A stretch of 64,000 nucleotides of DNA from G963678255 sp963678255. GTDB taxonomy: Bacteria > Cloacimonadota > Cloacimonadia > Cloacimonadales > WRIO01. The stretch covers positions 372,001-436,000 of the forward strand of contig CAXXTW010000002.1 of NCBI GenBank assembly GCA_963678255.2, written 5' to 3'. Positions 53,652 through 61,769 of the stretch are shown piece after piece; positions within the stretch are counted from its first letter, which is position 1; the number at the start of each line of letters is the position of its first letter. The position numbers and the translations under genes are program-made. Below the pieces are notes generated by a model. The model saw nothing but the letters and a program-made list of their open reading frames with translations. It was not told where the DNA came from and ran no database searches.

Positions 53652-54542
53652 GTGATTATTAATAAAGAACTATTTAAAGAAGAGTTGGTAAAGGATGAAA
53701 GTGTTCAAGGTTATCAATGGGTTAATAACTGTTTAATTAATAATTCTTTTTTGGACTCAGACAGTAATGATATTATCTGGCATGGAAGCCAATTTTCAGC
53801 TCGATCACTGACACCTTATACGACGACATGGACAGAGCAAATCATTACAGAAGAGAAACTTGATCACTATTTTAAAACTAATGAGATTGATCAAAATGCA
53901 GTAGTTATTGATTTAGGCTCAGGTGATGGCCGAATCACAAATTATCTCATCCAAAGAGGATTTAAAAATGTAATCGCTGTCGACTATGAAAAAGAAAGTG
54001 TCTTTAGAATTAAAAGTAATAATCCTGAGGCTTCTTTACTTGCTTTAGCTGATGATGTCAAACATCTTCCTTTTAAAGAGGGTATTGCAGATGTTATCCT
54101 AGCTTGGGCTTTGTTTACCTCTACACCTAATTTTATAGAAACAATGGATGCTGCTTTAAAGCTTTTAAAGCCAGGTGGATTATTGATTAATGCTGAACCT
54201 ACGCTCGAACATGCTCTTACTTATGCTCTCATTCGCCAAGATATAGAGGAGTTTACCACGATTGGTTCGACATCAACCAGAGCAAGAATGTGGGATCAGA
54301 AAGAACTACGTTATTCGATTCACCCAATAAAAGAATTGAATAGAATGATGAAGCATGCTTCTCTTAAAAGTTTGCATTGCGATGGTATCAGTATATTTCC
54401 AAGCTTAATTTTCGGTGGAGTCACTCAAGATAAGCCAATCTCTGAGTCAGAAAAAGAAAAGCTATGGGTTTTGTTAAAGCAACTATCTGATAACGATATA
54501 CAAGATTATCGTCAATTGATTTATGTAAGCAAAAAGATATGA
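53652..54542 (+). CDS. Class I SAM-dependent methyltransferase
   Basis: This 296-aa protein has motif I VIDLGSGDGRITNYL (85-99), VDYEKES for the SAM ribose, and DDVKHLPFKEGIADVILAWA as motifs II and III. LLKPGGLLINAEPT is post-motif. The start codon is GTG at 53652 behind AAGGAG. It overlaps the ATP-grasp gene by 4 bp, so both are likely to work on one substrate. It is the second methyltransferase in the cluster. Confidence 0.87.
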   Translation: MIINKELFKEELVKDESVQGYQWVNNCLINNSFLDSDSNDIIWHGSQFSARSLTPYTTTWTEQIITEEKLDHYFKTNEIDQNAVVIDLGSGDGRITNYLIQRGFKNVIAVDYEKESVFRIKSNNPEASLLALADDVKHLPFKEGIADVILAWALFTSTPNFIETMDAALKLLKPGGLLINAEPTLEHALTYALIRQDIEEFTTIGSTSTRARMWDQKELRYSIHPIKELNRMMKHASLKSLHCDGISIFPSLIFGGVTQDKPISESEKEKLWVLLKQLSDNDIQDYRQLIYVSKKI

Positions 54543-55570
54543 AAAATTTGAATATATTATGTACTTCTGTCGGTAATGATGGGTTTATAGCGATTTATAA
54601 AGCCCTAAAAATGTCATCAAGGACTATTAAGATCTTTGGTGCTGATTGTGATTCTTTAGCTTATGGCTTAGTTATTTCAGATCAATCATTTGTCATATCT
54701 AAAAGATCAGAACCCAAAGTTTTATTAGAAGAGCTTAAAACAATCATTGTTCAAAATAACATAAATATTCTATATCCCTTATCGACTGAAGATCAGAGCT
54801 TTTATTCGTATCATATAGATTTTTTCATTCATCTCAATTGTCAAGTCATTGTGTCAGATCACAATGCCGTTGAAATATGTAATAATAAACATGAATTATA
54901 TCGCTATCTTTCAGCTTGTGATGTTCCAATACCTGCTTTTAGGATTGTCAAGGATAAAGAATCCTTAGTCGAAGCTTTAAGAGATTTTGATGCTAAGCAT
55001 AAACCAGTTGTTTTAAAGAAAAAATTTAGTACAGGTGCTCAGGGAGTAAAAATTGTTTTTCCAACGATTGATGCAACTTCACGTTTCTTTTCTCGAGATT
55101 ATAATCCCATTCCTTTAGAAGATTTGTATAGATGGATAGATATTATTGATTCTATTCCTGATTTAATGTTGAGTGAATATCTGCCTGGACTCCATATTAG
55201 TGCTGATGTCTTTTTACAAGATAAGCTTTCTCAGATATGTGTGTTAAGAACGGAAGAGAAACATCTCTATGGAATGGCGACCTATGGTAAAACGATCAAG
55301 TTACCTGAATTGATGATAACAGCAAGGAAAATTGCTGAACTGGTCGGCTTAAACTATACGGTTAATGTAGAGTTTAAGTTTAATCTCGTTGGTCAGCCCA
55401 TGCTGATGGAAATCAATCCACGTTTACCAGCAAGTATTGATCATACTGTTAAAGCTGGTTGTAATATGCCATTATGGAATGTTCTAAGTGTATTAAATGA
55501 AAAAATTGAGTTTAATAATCCCCTTGAAAATCTACAATATTGGCGTTGTTGGGATTCAGTTGTCAAATAA
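54539..55570 (+). CDS. ATP-grasp carboxylate ligase
   Basis: This 343-aa protein is an ATP-grasp enzyme, which joins a carboxylate to an amine or thiol through an acyl phosphate. The N-terminal domain resembles a pre-ATP-grasp Rossmann unit (ILCTSVGNDGFIAIYKAL). The nucleotide-binding part has PVVLKKKFSTGAQGVKIVF, SEYLPGLHISADVF, and the metal site VEFKFNLVGQPMLMEINPR with Glu and Asn. The closest general type is the carbamoyl-phosphate-synthase-like ATP-grasp found in glycan clusters. Substrate unknown. Confidence 0.85.
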   Translation: MKNLNILCTSVGNDGFIAIYKALKMSSRTIKIFGADCDSLAYGLVISDQSFVISKRSEPKVLLEELKTIIVQNNINILYPLSTEDQSFYSYHIDFFIHLNCQVIVSDHNAVEICNNKHELYRYLSACDVPIPAFRIVKDKESLVEALRDFDAKHKPVVLKKKFSTGAQGVKIVFPTIDATSRFFSRDYNPIPLEDLYRWIDIIDSIPDLMLSEYLPGLHISADVFLQDKLSQICVLRTEEKHLYGMATYGKTIKLPELMITARKIAELVGLNYTVNVEFKFNLVGQPMLMEINPRLPASIDHTVKAGCNMPLWNVLSVLNEKIEFNNPLENLQYWRCWDSVVK

Positions 55571-55597
55571 TTTCTTTAAAAGATAAAGGAGAAGAAA

Positions 55598-57286
55598 ATG
55601 AAAGTCGTACTAATCAGACCTCCTCGACCTAATATGCATTATGTCAGTTTTGGAGAACAAACATTTCCAATCGGTATGGGTTTTTTAATCGCCTCTTTAC
55701 GAGAGAATGGCCATGATGTTACCTTTTTTGATAATTATTTGGAACCAAACAATCCATTTAATGTCGACTATCTCATTGAGCATAAAATAGATTTTGTTGG
55801 AATGTATATTTGTTCTATTACGCTTCCTCAAGCCATTCGGATTCTTGAAAAAGTTCAAATTTTGAGAGAACAAAAGAGATGGAGCGGAAAAATAATGGTT
55901 GGTGGTCCTCATCCATCAATAGCTCCAGATTCATTACCCTCCTTTATTGATTTTGTTGTTAGAGGTGAGGGAGAAAAGGCTATTGTCGATATCGTTGAAG
56001 GAAAATGTAGCGATAGAATCATTCAATATCCTCGATTAAAAGACCTAGATGATTTACCTTTCCCAGCTTATGATGTTTTATTGAACATGCCTTACAATAC
56101 CCGCTTTGCTATGATGGATCAATATAAAATGGCAAATATGAATACGAGTAGAGGTTGTCCATACGGTTGTACTTTCTGTTCTGTTGATCAATTTTGGGGA
56201 AAGCAATATACTTATTTTTCTGCTGAACGCGTTATTTCTGATATAGAAAGGCTTATGAAAGAGTTTAATCGAGATGCCATATATTTTCGAGAAGATAATT
56301 TTCTGGTTAATAAAAAAAGAACGCTTGATATCTGCGATTTATTAAATAAGAAAAATATAAAAATTGCTTGGGGGTGTGAAGCTCGTGTGGATGCACTTCA
56401 AGATGAAGACTTTGTTAAAACCATCAGCTTATCAGGATGTAAACATGTTTTTTTAGGTGTGGAAAGTTTAACACAACGTGTGCTTGATTTAATGAATAAA
56501 AAAATCACCATTGCTCAAATCGAACGGGCAGTGGAATTGTGTAATAAGTATGATATCATTCCGTTTGCAAGTTTTATTATCGGTTTACCTGGTGAAACTG
56601 AAGAGGAGATGCTTTATACCTTAAGCAGAGCAAAAGAAATGTTCCCAGAAAGAATGTATGCGATCAATCCATTTGTTGGCTATCCATACAGTGAGATGTA
56701 TTATACGGCAGTTAAGGAAGATTTAGTTGGTTTTAGAGATAAAAATGACTTTCTTTATCTCAAAAAGCATGATGAATTAACGTCAATTGCCTTTAATATT
56801 AAACTTCCAGATTACAGATTAAATCCATCCAGCTTTGTTGACAGAGTCGATAACCTAAACAATATTGATTTAAGTGCTATCTTAGAAGATAAAAAAGAAG
56901 GAAAGACGCTTGAAATAAGACAAAAAGTTCAATCAGGAGAAAAGACTGAGTGGACTATTGGTTATTCTGGACTGCTTGACTTGAGTCAGCAATTATCAAA
57001 AGGTCAAAAATATGACACAATTTTACTCAATAATATGTTGCATTTGGTTCATCAGGATGATTTAAATGAGTTATTTCAATTGTTAAGTCTATCATTAAAT
57101 CAAAATGGAAAGATTCACGGAATCACTTTAGATAGAGAGGAACAGGAGCTCAACAATGCTCTTATGCATCACTATTTTTCAGAATACCTCTATAATCAAA
57201 GTGACTTATCAATAATTAATAACAACATAAAAATGATTTCAATAAAATTCAAAAATCATTCATATTTATTATTCTCAGTTTTATAG
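55598..57286 (+). CDS. B12-binding-domain radical SAM protein with extra C-terminal domain
   Basis: This 562-aa protein has a cobalamin-binding-like Rossmann domain (1-130, MKVVLIRPPRPNMHYVSFGE; VGGPHPSIAPDSLP) and a radical SAM barrel with the cluster motif C187-x3-C191-x2-C194 (SRGCPYGCTFCS). The usual DxHxxG cobalamin loop is not visible. Later marks are FREDNFLVNKKR and GCKHVFLGVESLTQRVLDLM. From about 430 a separate region reads like a shrunken methyltransferase (YDTILLNNMLHLVHQDDLNE) without its SAM-binding glycine loop. It lies 27 bp after the ATP-grasp gene. It could methylate an unactivated carbon or rearrange a sugar. Confidence 0.85.
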   Translation: MKVVLIRPPRPNMHYVSFGEQTFPIGMGFLIASLRENGHDVTFFDNYLEPNNPFNVDYLIEHKIDFVGMYICSITLPQAIRILEKVQILREQKRWSGKIMVGGPHPSIAPDSLPSFIDFVVRGEGEKAIVDIVEGKCSDRIIQYPRLKDLDDLPFPAYDVLLNMPYNTRFAMMDQYKMANMNTSRGCPYGCTFCSVDQFWGKQYTYFSAERVISDIERLMKEFNRDAIYFREDNFLVNKKRTLDICDLLNKKNIKIAWGCEARVDALQDEDFVKTISLSGCKHVFLGVESLTQRVLDLMNKKITIAQIERAVELCNKYDIIPFASFIIGLPGETEEEMLYTLSRAKEMFPERMYAINPFVGYPYSEMYYTAVKEDLVGFRDKNDFLYLKKHDELTSIAFNIKLPDYRLNPSSFVDRVDNLNNIDLSAILEDKKEGKTLEIRQKVQSGEKTEWTIGYSGLLDLSQQLSKGQKYDTILLNNMLHLVHQDDLNELFQLLSLSLNQNGKIHGITLDREEQELNNALMHHYFSEYLYNQSDLSIINNNIKMISIKFKNHSYLLFSVL

Positions 57287-57295
57287 GAAATCAAC

Positions 57296-58486
57296 ATGAA
57301 GATTTTTCTTGGAATGATCAATATTTCTTCTCAAATCAATGATTATGTTGAAGGTTTTCATAAACTTGGAGTCGAGACAATGACTGCCATTATTTATCAA
57401 TCTTCGCCCATCATTGATTGTAGTAATATCGATTACAATATTGATCTAATGATCAAAGAGTACGGCGATACAGTTGACTATAATCAGAAACAATCAGAAA
57501 TTCTTGAGTATTTGCTTGCCAAAGCAATTAGAGAATGTGATATCTTTATTTTCTTTTGGAGGACTTTCCGACCTGATAATAGTGATTTAGCTCTCTTAAA
57601 AAGTAAAGGTAAAAAGATCGTTGTGATTATGTGTGGTGATGAAGTAAGATGGAAACCAGCTTGTGATCAAGAATTTGAAAAGTTCAATTTTCCTTTAATG
57701 GAATATTCAAATTATTTTAGACCAGGTAATACAATTACCACAAAGTTAAGATATTTGCGAAATGTAGAGTTCTATGCTGACCAGATATACAGTCAACCTA
57801 CCATGTCACATTTGTCATTAAGAGCATATAATAAATTGAATGTTTCAATTCATACGGATCTATTTATCGAAAATAATTCTCAACGTCGAATTCCTCACAT
57901 TATTCATGCACCTTCAAATAAAGCCATTAAGGGCACCAAATATGTGATGGAAGCGGTTGATAGACTTAAAAAAGAGAATGTGGAGTTTGAATTTAATCTT
58001 TTGGTTAATGTCCCAAACAAAGAGGCTTTACTTATTTATTCGGACACAGATATTCTGGTTGGTCAGTTGTTTGGTGTCATTGGAGGTAAGCAAGAACGGG
58101 AAGCCTTAGCTTGTGGGTGTGTAGTCTTATCAGGTTGCAAAAAAGATTATTATAACATGTTAGCTGAAGAATATCCTGTTATCAATGTCACCCCTGAAAC
58201 TATTTATGTAGAATTGAAGAAAATGATACTCAATTATGAATTGAGATGTCAAATTGCGACATTAGGAAGACCTTACATTTCCAAGTATCATGATAGTTTG
58301 GTTATTTGTCAAAAGGTAATTGATAATACACCTCCTGAAATGTTTCCTACTTTCTTTAGAGAGGAATATATCCCAGAATCTTACTTTATAGCATCAGAAT
58401 GCAATCAATATACACAGATTGTCAAATCTTGCTCATGGTACAAACAAACGATTGCACCCGGCTTTAGAGATGGCTTTGAATTCTAA
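57296..58486 (+). CDS. GT-B-like glycosyltransferase family protein
   Basis: This 396-aa protein is a probable GT-B glycosyltransferase. The N-terminal half has FHKLGVETMTAII and KGKKIVVIMCGDEVRWKPAC. The C-terminal half has HIIHAPSNKAIKGTKYVMEA, a motif typical of GT4-like enzymes where the strand-turn binds the donor, then LLVNVPNKEA and QLFGVIGGKQEREALACGCV with the conserved E of the EX7E type. It starts 9 bp after the radical SAM gene. Donor unknown. Confidence 0.75.
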   Translation: MKIFLGMINISSQINDYVEGFHKLGVETMTAIIYQSSPIIDCSNIDYNIDLMIKEYGDTVDYNQKQSEILEYLLAKAIRECDIFIFFWRTFRPDNSDLALLKSKGKKIVVIMCGDEVRWKPACDQEFEKFNFPLMEYSNYFRPGNTITTKLRYLRNVEFYADQIYSQPTMSHLSLRAYNKLNVSIHTDLFIENNSQRRIPHIIHAPSNKAIKGTKYVMEAVDRLKKENVEFEFNLLVNVPNKEALLIYSDTDILVGQLFGVIGGKQEREALACGCVVLSGCKKDYYNMLAEEYPVINVTPETIYVELKKMILNYELRCQIATLGRPYISKYHDSLVICQKVIDNTPPEMFPTFFREEYIPESYFIASECNQYTQIVKSCSWYKQTIAPGFRDGFEF

Positions 58487-58498
58487 AAAGGATAAAAA

Positions 58499-60070
58499 AT
58501 GCAAATGAAAGAAATTGATATTCTTTTTTGTATGACGATGGAAATGGATAGGGTAAGGATAGAGGAGCTTTTTTATCATTCTGAATTTCCTCAAAAGGAA
58601 TTATCCTATATCATTTCAGAGTCCGAAAATGAAGATATACTGAAAAGTAGTCGATTTAGGATTTTTTTGAAAAATGAAGGTAGTTTTACCTCCTTTTTGA
58701 AGTGTTTTCAACAAGGGGTTATTCCGTTTTTAGAATATGATAAATTTTGGGAAGAGTATTTTAACTTTGGCAGAACGATTGAGTTTTTTAATAATCCAAC
58801 AGAGTTGTTTCAAAAAATGGTATTTTATAAAAGTAATCCAAGGATTGCAAACTTATTTTTAACAGTAGGTTTGGATCATTTTAAAGAAATTGATGAAAAG
58901 ATAGCCACAGAAACAAAAACTGCTGAAGGGCTTATTCAATCAGGTCAGTATAAGAAAGCAGCACAACTCTGTAATAAACTCCTTAAGCTTGATGATCAAA
59001 ATGCTTCTGCTTATAATCTTTTGGGTGTACTGTTATGTCTTAATCAGGATTACAAAACAGCCTTGACTTATATTGAAAAAGCTTTTAGTCTCAATCAAGA
59101 AGATCAGAATATTAGAAAAAACATGATAGAATTATATCAGTATTTTGGGAAAAACACCGACAAACTTCAAAGTCTTACCCTGAAAGCTGAACAAAAACAA
59201 AACAATGAAAATATCTTGAAAGCAATTGGCTCTTTCATTCAAGAGATAACGACAGCAGAGCAGACTCTATTCGTCATGGGTGCTTTACCGCAGATTTATG
59301 ATTATGCAAAAAGAAAGGGCGTTTATCCACAAAGTGTATTTGATTATACTATCGATCAACCCACTTTTTTAAAACAATTATCTTTCATTTTGAAAGAAAT
59401 TATTCCCTTAAATCCTCCAGAAATCATAGTGATGGTTTCGATCAATACAAAACAATTAACTAAGACTTTTGATTTAACACAATTTACACGAGTTAATTAC
59501 AGCTTTGTAAAAGATTTTAGTTTTGAAGAAAACAAAAATAAACTATGTGGTATTAACGATAAAAGAAATTGTGAATATGCAGTTTATAGACTGGATAAAA
59601 ACTTGTATTATCGAAATCTATGCGAATATACTCGGATTTCTCAAAGTAATTTGTATCATACTAAGCTTATTAAATTTAAAAATCGTTATCAAACCTCTTC
59701 TTTTAAGGATTGTGATAAACTGATGGAAGAGATTGAGGGCTTAAAAAATACTTTACAAACTGGTCAAACCGATGCCTTTCTTCAACACCTTCACAGTCAT
59801 GATACTTGGTCTGAGGACTGGGAAATTAATATGGTGACAGGTGAATTTTACTTTCATCTTCAGGATATCGTTAAAGCCTTAGAAATGTTTAAGGAAGCCT
59901 ATACAAAAAATCCATTATCAGCAGAGTTAAATAACAATCTTGGGGTTGTTTACTATATTTTAAATGATTTTGAACTTGCTGGTAAATATTTAAGTGAAGC
60001 AATTTCTCTTTGCCCTGAGTATAATGAGGCAAAAAATAATAGCAAACTTTTGACAAAGGTAGGTCAATAA
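58499..60070 (+). CDS. TPR-containing protein of unknown function
   Basis: This 523-aa cytosolic protein has TPR units at about 135-205 (AYNLLGVLLCLNQDYKTALT) and 445-520 (LNNNLGVVYYILNDFELAGK). The middle (about 215-430) has no motif I know, and includes a cysteine pair in FKDCDKLM. TPR proteins in glycan clusters often hold enzyme complexes or are O-GlcNAc-transferase-like. No glycosyltransferase motif is seen here. It overlaps the next gene by one base (TAATG). Confidence 0.7.
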   Translation: MQMKEIDILFCMTMEMDRVRIEELFYHSEFPQKELSYIISESENEDILKSSRFRIFLKNEGSFTSFLKCFQQGVIPFLEYDKFWEEYFNFGRTIEFFNNPTELFQKMVFYKSNPRIANLFLTVGLDHFKEIDEKIATETKTAEGLIQSGQYKKAAQLCNKLLKLDDQNASAYNLLGVLLCLNQDYKTALTYIEKAFSLNQEDQNIRKNMIELYQYFGKNTDKLQSLTLKAEQKQNNENILKAIGSFIQEITTAEQTLFVMGALPQIYDYAKRKGVYPQSVFDYTIDQPTFLKQLSFILKEIIPLNPPEIIVMVSINTKQLTKTFDLTQFTRVNYSFVKDFSFEENKNKLCGINDKRNCEYAVYRLDKNLYYRNLCEYTRISQSNLYHTKLIKFKNRYQTSSFKDCDKLMEEIEGLKNTLQTGQTDAFLQHLHSHDTWSEDWEINMVTGEFYFHLQDIVKALEMFKEAYTKNPLSAELNNNLGVVYYILNDFELAGKYLSEAISLCPEYNEAKNNSKLLTKVGQ

Positions 60071-61767
60071 TGTGTGGAATAACAGGATTAATTCAGTACA
60101 AAAGCCCAATTAATAAAGAAAACTTTGAATTGTTTACCAATCAATTAGCCCATAGAGGACCTGATGGTCTGGGTACTTTTTATACTAATAATATCGCTCT
60201 GGGGCATCGGAGACTCTCTATTCTTGATTTGAGTGAAGCTGCTAATTGCCCTTTACTTTATGAGCACAATACTAGAAAAATTATCCTTACCTTTAATGGT
60301 GAAATTTTTAATTTCATTGAATTAAGAAAAGAGCTTGAAGCTAAAGGATATCGCTTTAAGACATCATCGGACACAGAGATTATTCCAGCTGCCTATATAG
60401 AATGGGGAACAGATTGCTTTTTAAGATTCAATGGCATGTGGGCACTTGCTCTTTATGATTTTCAAACAGAAAACTTATTCTTATGTCGAGATCGTTTCTC
60501 AGAAAAACCTTTGTATTATATATCTAACGAAAAATTCTTTGCTTTCAGTTCAGAAATAAAAGCTTTCTTATCCTTAGAGGGATTTAAAAGTGCTCTTGAA
60601 ATGTCGATTTTAACGAATAATTATAAAGATTGCAACAGTCTAGAAGGTGCAATCGAGACAACGCTTTTAAAGGGTGTTTTAAGGCTTCCTGGCGGGTGTT
60701 TCTTGTGTCACAAACCTTATCAATCCAATAAGCTAACACAATGGTGGAATACTTCAGATCATATACCGACGATTCCAACAAAAGATTCTATAATGATCTC
60801 TGAATTTCGTGATCGTTTATATAAAGCAGTTAAGATTAGAATGCGCAGTGATGTTCCTATTAGTACCTGTCTCAGTGGTGGACTAGATTCAAGTTCAGTG
60901 GTAGCTGTGATGCAAGATTTAAAGAAAAAAGGTCATGTCGATCGTTGTCCTGAAAACTGGCAACATGCCTTTATAGCAACTTTTAAAGATACTGAAAATG
61001 ATGAGAGAGAATATGCTGATATCATGACCTCAAAGTTTGAAATTGATGCTCATTATCTCGAATTTAATCAAGATATTTGTTCAAAAGATATTGTTGATTC
61101 AATATGGGCAAATGAGTATATCTATCATGGTATTATTACACCTCCAATGAAACTATATTCTTCTTTAAAAAAAGCAGGTATCCGAGTTTCTATCGACGGA
61201 CATGGTGGGGATGAGTTGTTGGGTGGATATAGTCGCTATTTAAATGAGACTTATGAAAATTTAAATGCTAGACTTTATCAAGATTTTCATTATGATGTTT
61301 TACCTTCGATTTTAAGAAATTTCGATCGCGTTTCATCCTTTAATGGTGTAGAGATTCGATCACCGTTTCTCGATTGGGAGTTAGTAACCTATTCTTTTGG
61401 TTTAAAAGCAGAATTAAAAATAGGTAATGGGTTTAGTAAATATATATTAAGAGAAGCTTTAAAGGAAATTTTACCTATGGAAATCTATGAAAGAAGAGCT
61501 AAAAAAGGGTTCAGTACACCTTTGGTTTACTGGTTTAATAACTTTTTAGAACCTTTAATTATCAAGTGTTTAAATCATCCCTTATGGTCAGAAGATCCCT
61601 TAAATCTTTGGAGATTAAAAACACCCATAATTTTAAAAAAAACAAAAGAGAAAAAATGGCAACAAGCTGATTTTAGAGAGCTCGTTTCGATATGGTCTTA
61701 TTTAAATACGATCATTTTTTATATATTATTTATCGATATCAATCCGAATTATTTATCAGGAGAATAG
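60070..61767 (+). CDS. Asparagine-synthase-type glutamine amidotransferase, second copy
   Basis: This 565-aa enzyme has Cys2 (MCGITGLIQY), AHRGPDGLG and NGEIFNF glutaminase motifs, and the PP-loop SGGLDS (269-274) with HGGDELLGGYSR later. It is clearly distinct from the first copy in length and in the region around 175-230. Both halves look intact, so it should use glutamine nitrogen to amidate a carboxylate. The two copies in one cluster probably act on different acids, perhaps two uronic residues. It lies 2 bp before the next gene. Confidence 0.88.
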   Translation: MCGITGLIQYKSPINKENFELFTNQLAHRGPDGLGTFYTNNIALGHRRLSILDLSEAANCPLLYEHNTRKIILTFNGEIFNFIELRKELEAKGYRFKTSSDTEIIPAAYIEWGTDCFLRFNGMWALALYDFQTENLFLCRDRFSEKPLYYISNEKFFAFSSEIKAFLSLEGFKSALEMSILTNNYKDCNSLEGAIETTLLKGVLRLPGGCFLCHKPYQSNKLTQWWNTSDHIPTIPTKDSIMISEFRDRLYKAVKIRMRSDVPISTCLSGGLDSSSVVAVMQDLKKKGHVDRCPENWQHAFIATFKDTENDEREYADIMTSKFEIDAHYLEFNQDICSKDIVDSIWANEYIYHGIITPPMKLYSSLKKAGIRVSIDGHGGDELLGGYSRYLNETYENLNARLYQDFHYDVLPSILRNFDRVSSFNGVEIRSPFLDWELVTYSFGLKAELKIGNGFSKYILREALKEILPMEIYERRAKKGFSTPLVYWFNNFLEPLIIKCLNHPLWSEDPLNLWRLKTPIILKKTKEKKWQQADFRELVSIWSYLNTIIFYILFIDINPNYLSGE

Positions 61768-61769
61768 AT

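Noticed and set aside
49790..61767. Lasso-peptide or other RiPP cluster, because asparagine-synthase-like and radical SAM genes occur together
   Set aside because: Both amidotransferases keep an intact glutaminase Cys2 and PP-loop, no small precursor gene or leader peptidase is visible, and glycosyltransferases dominate.
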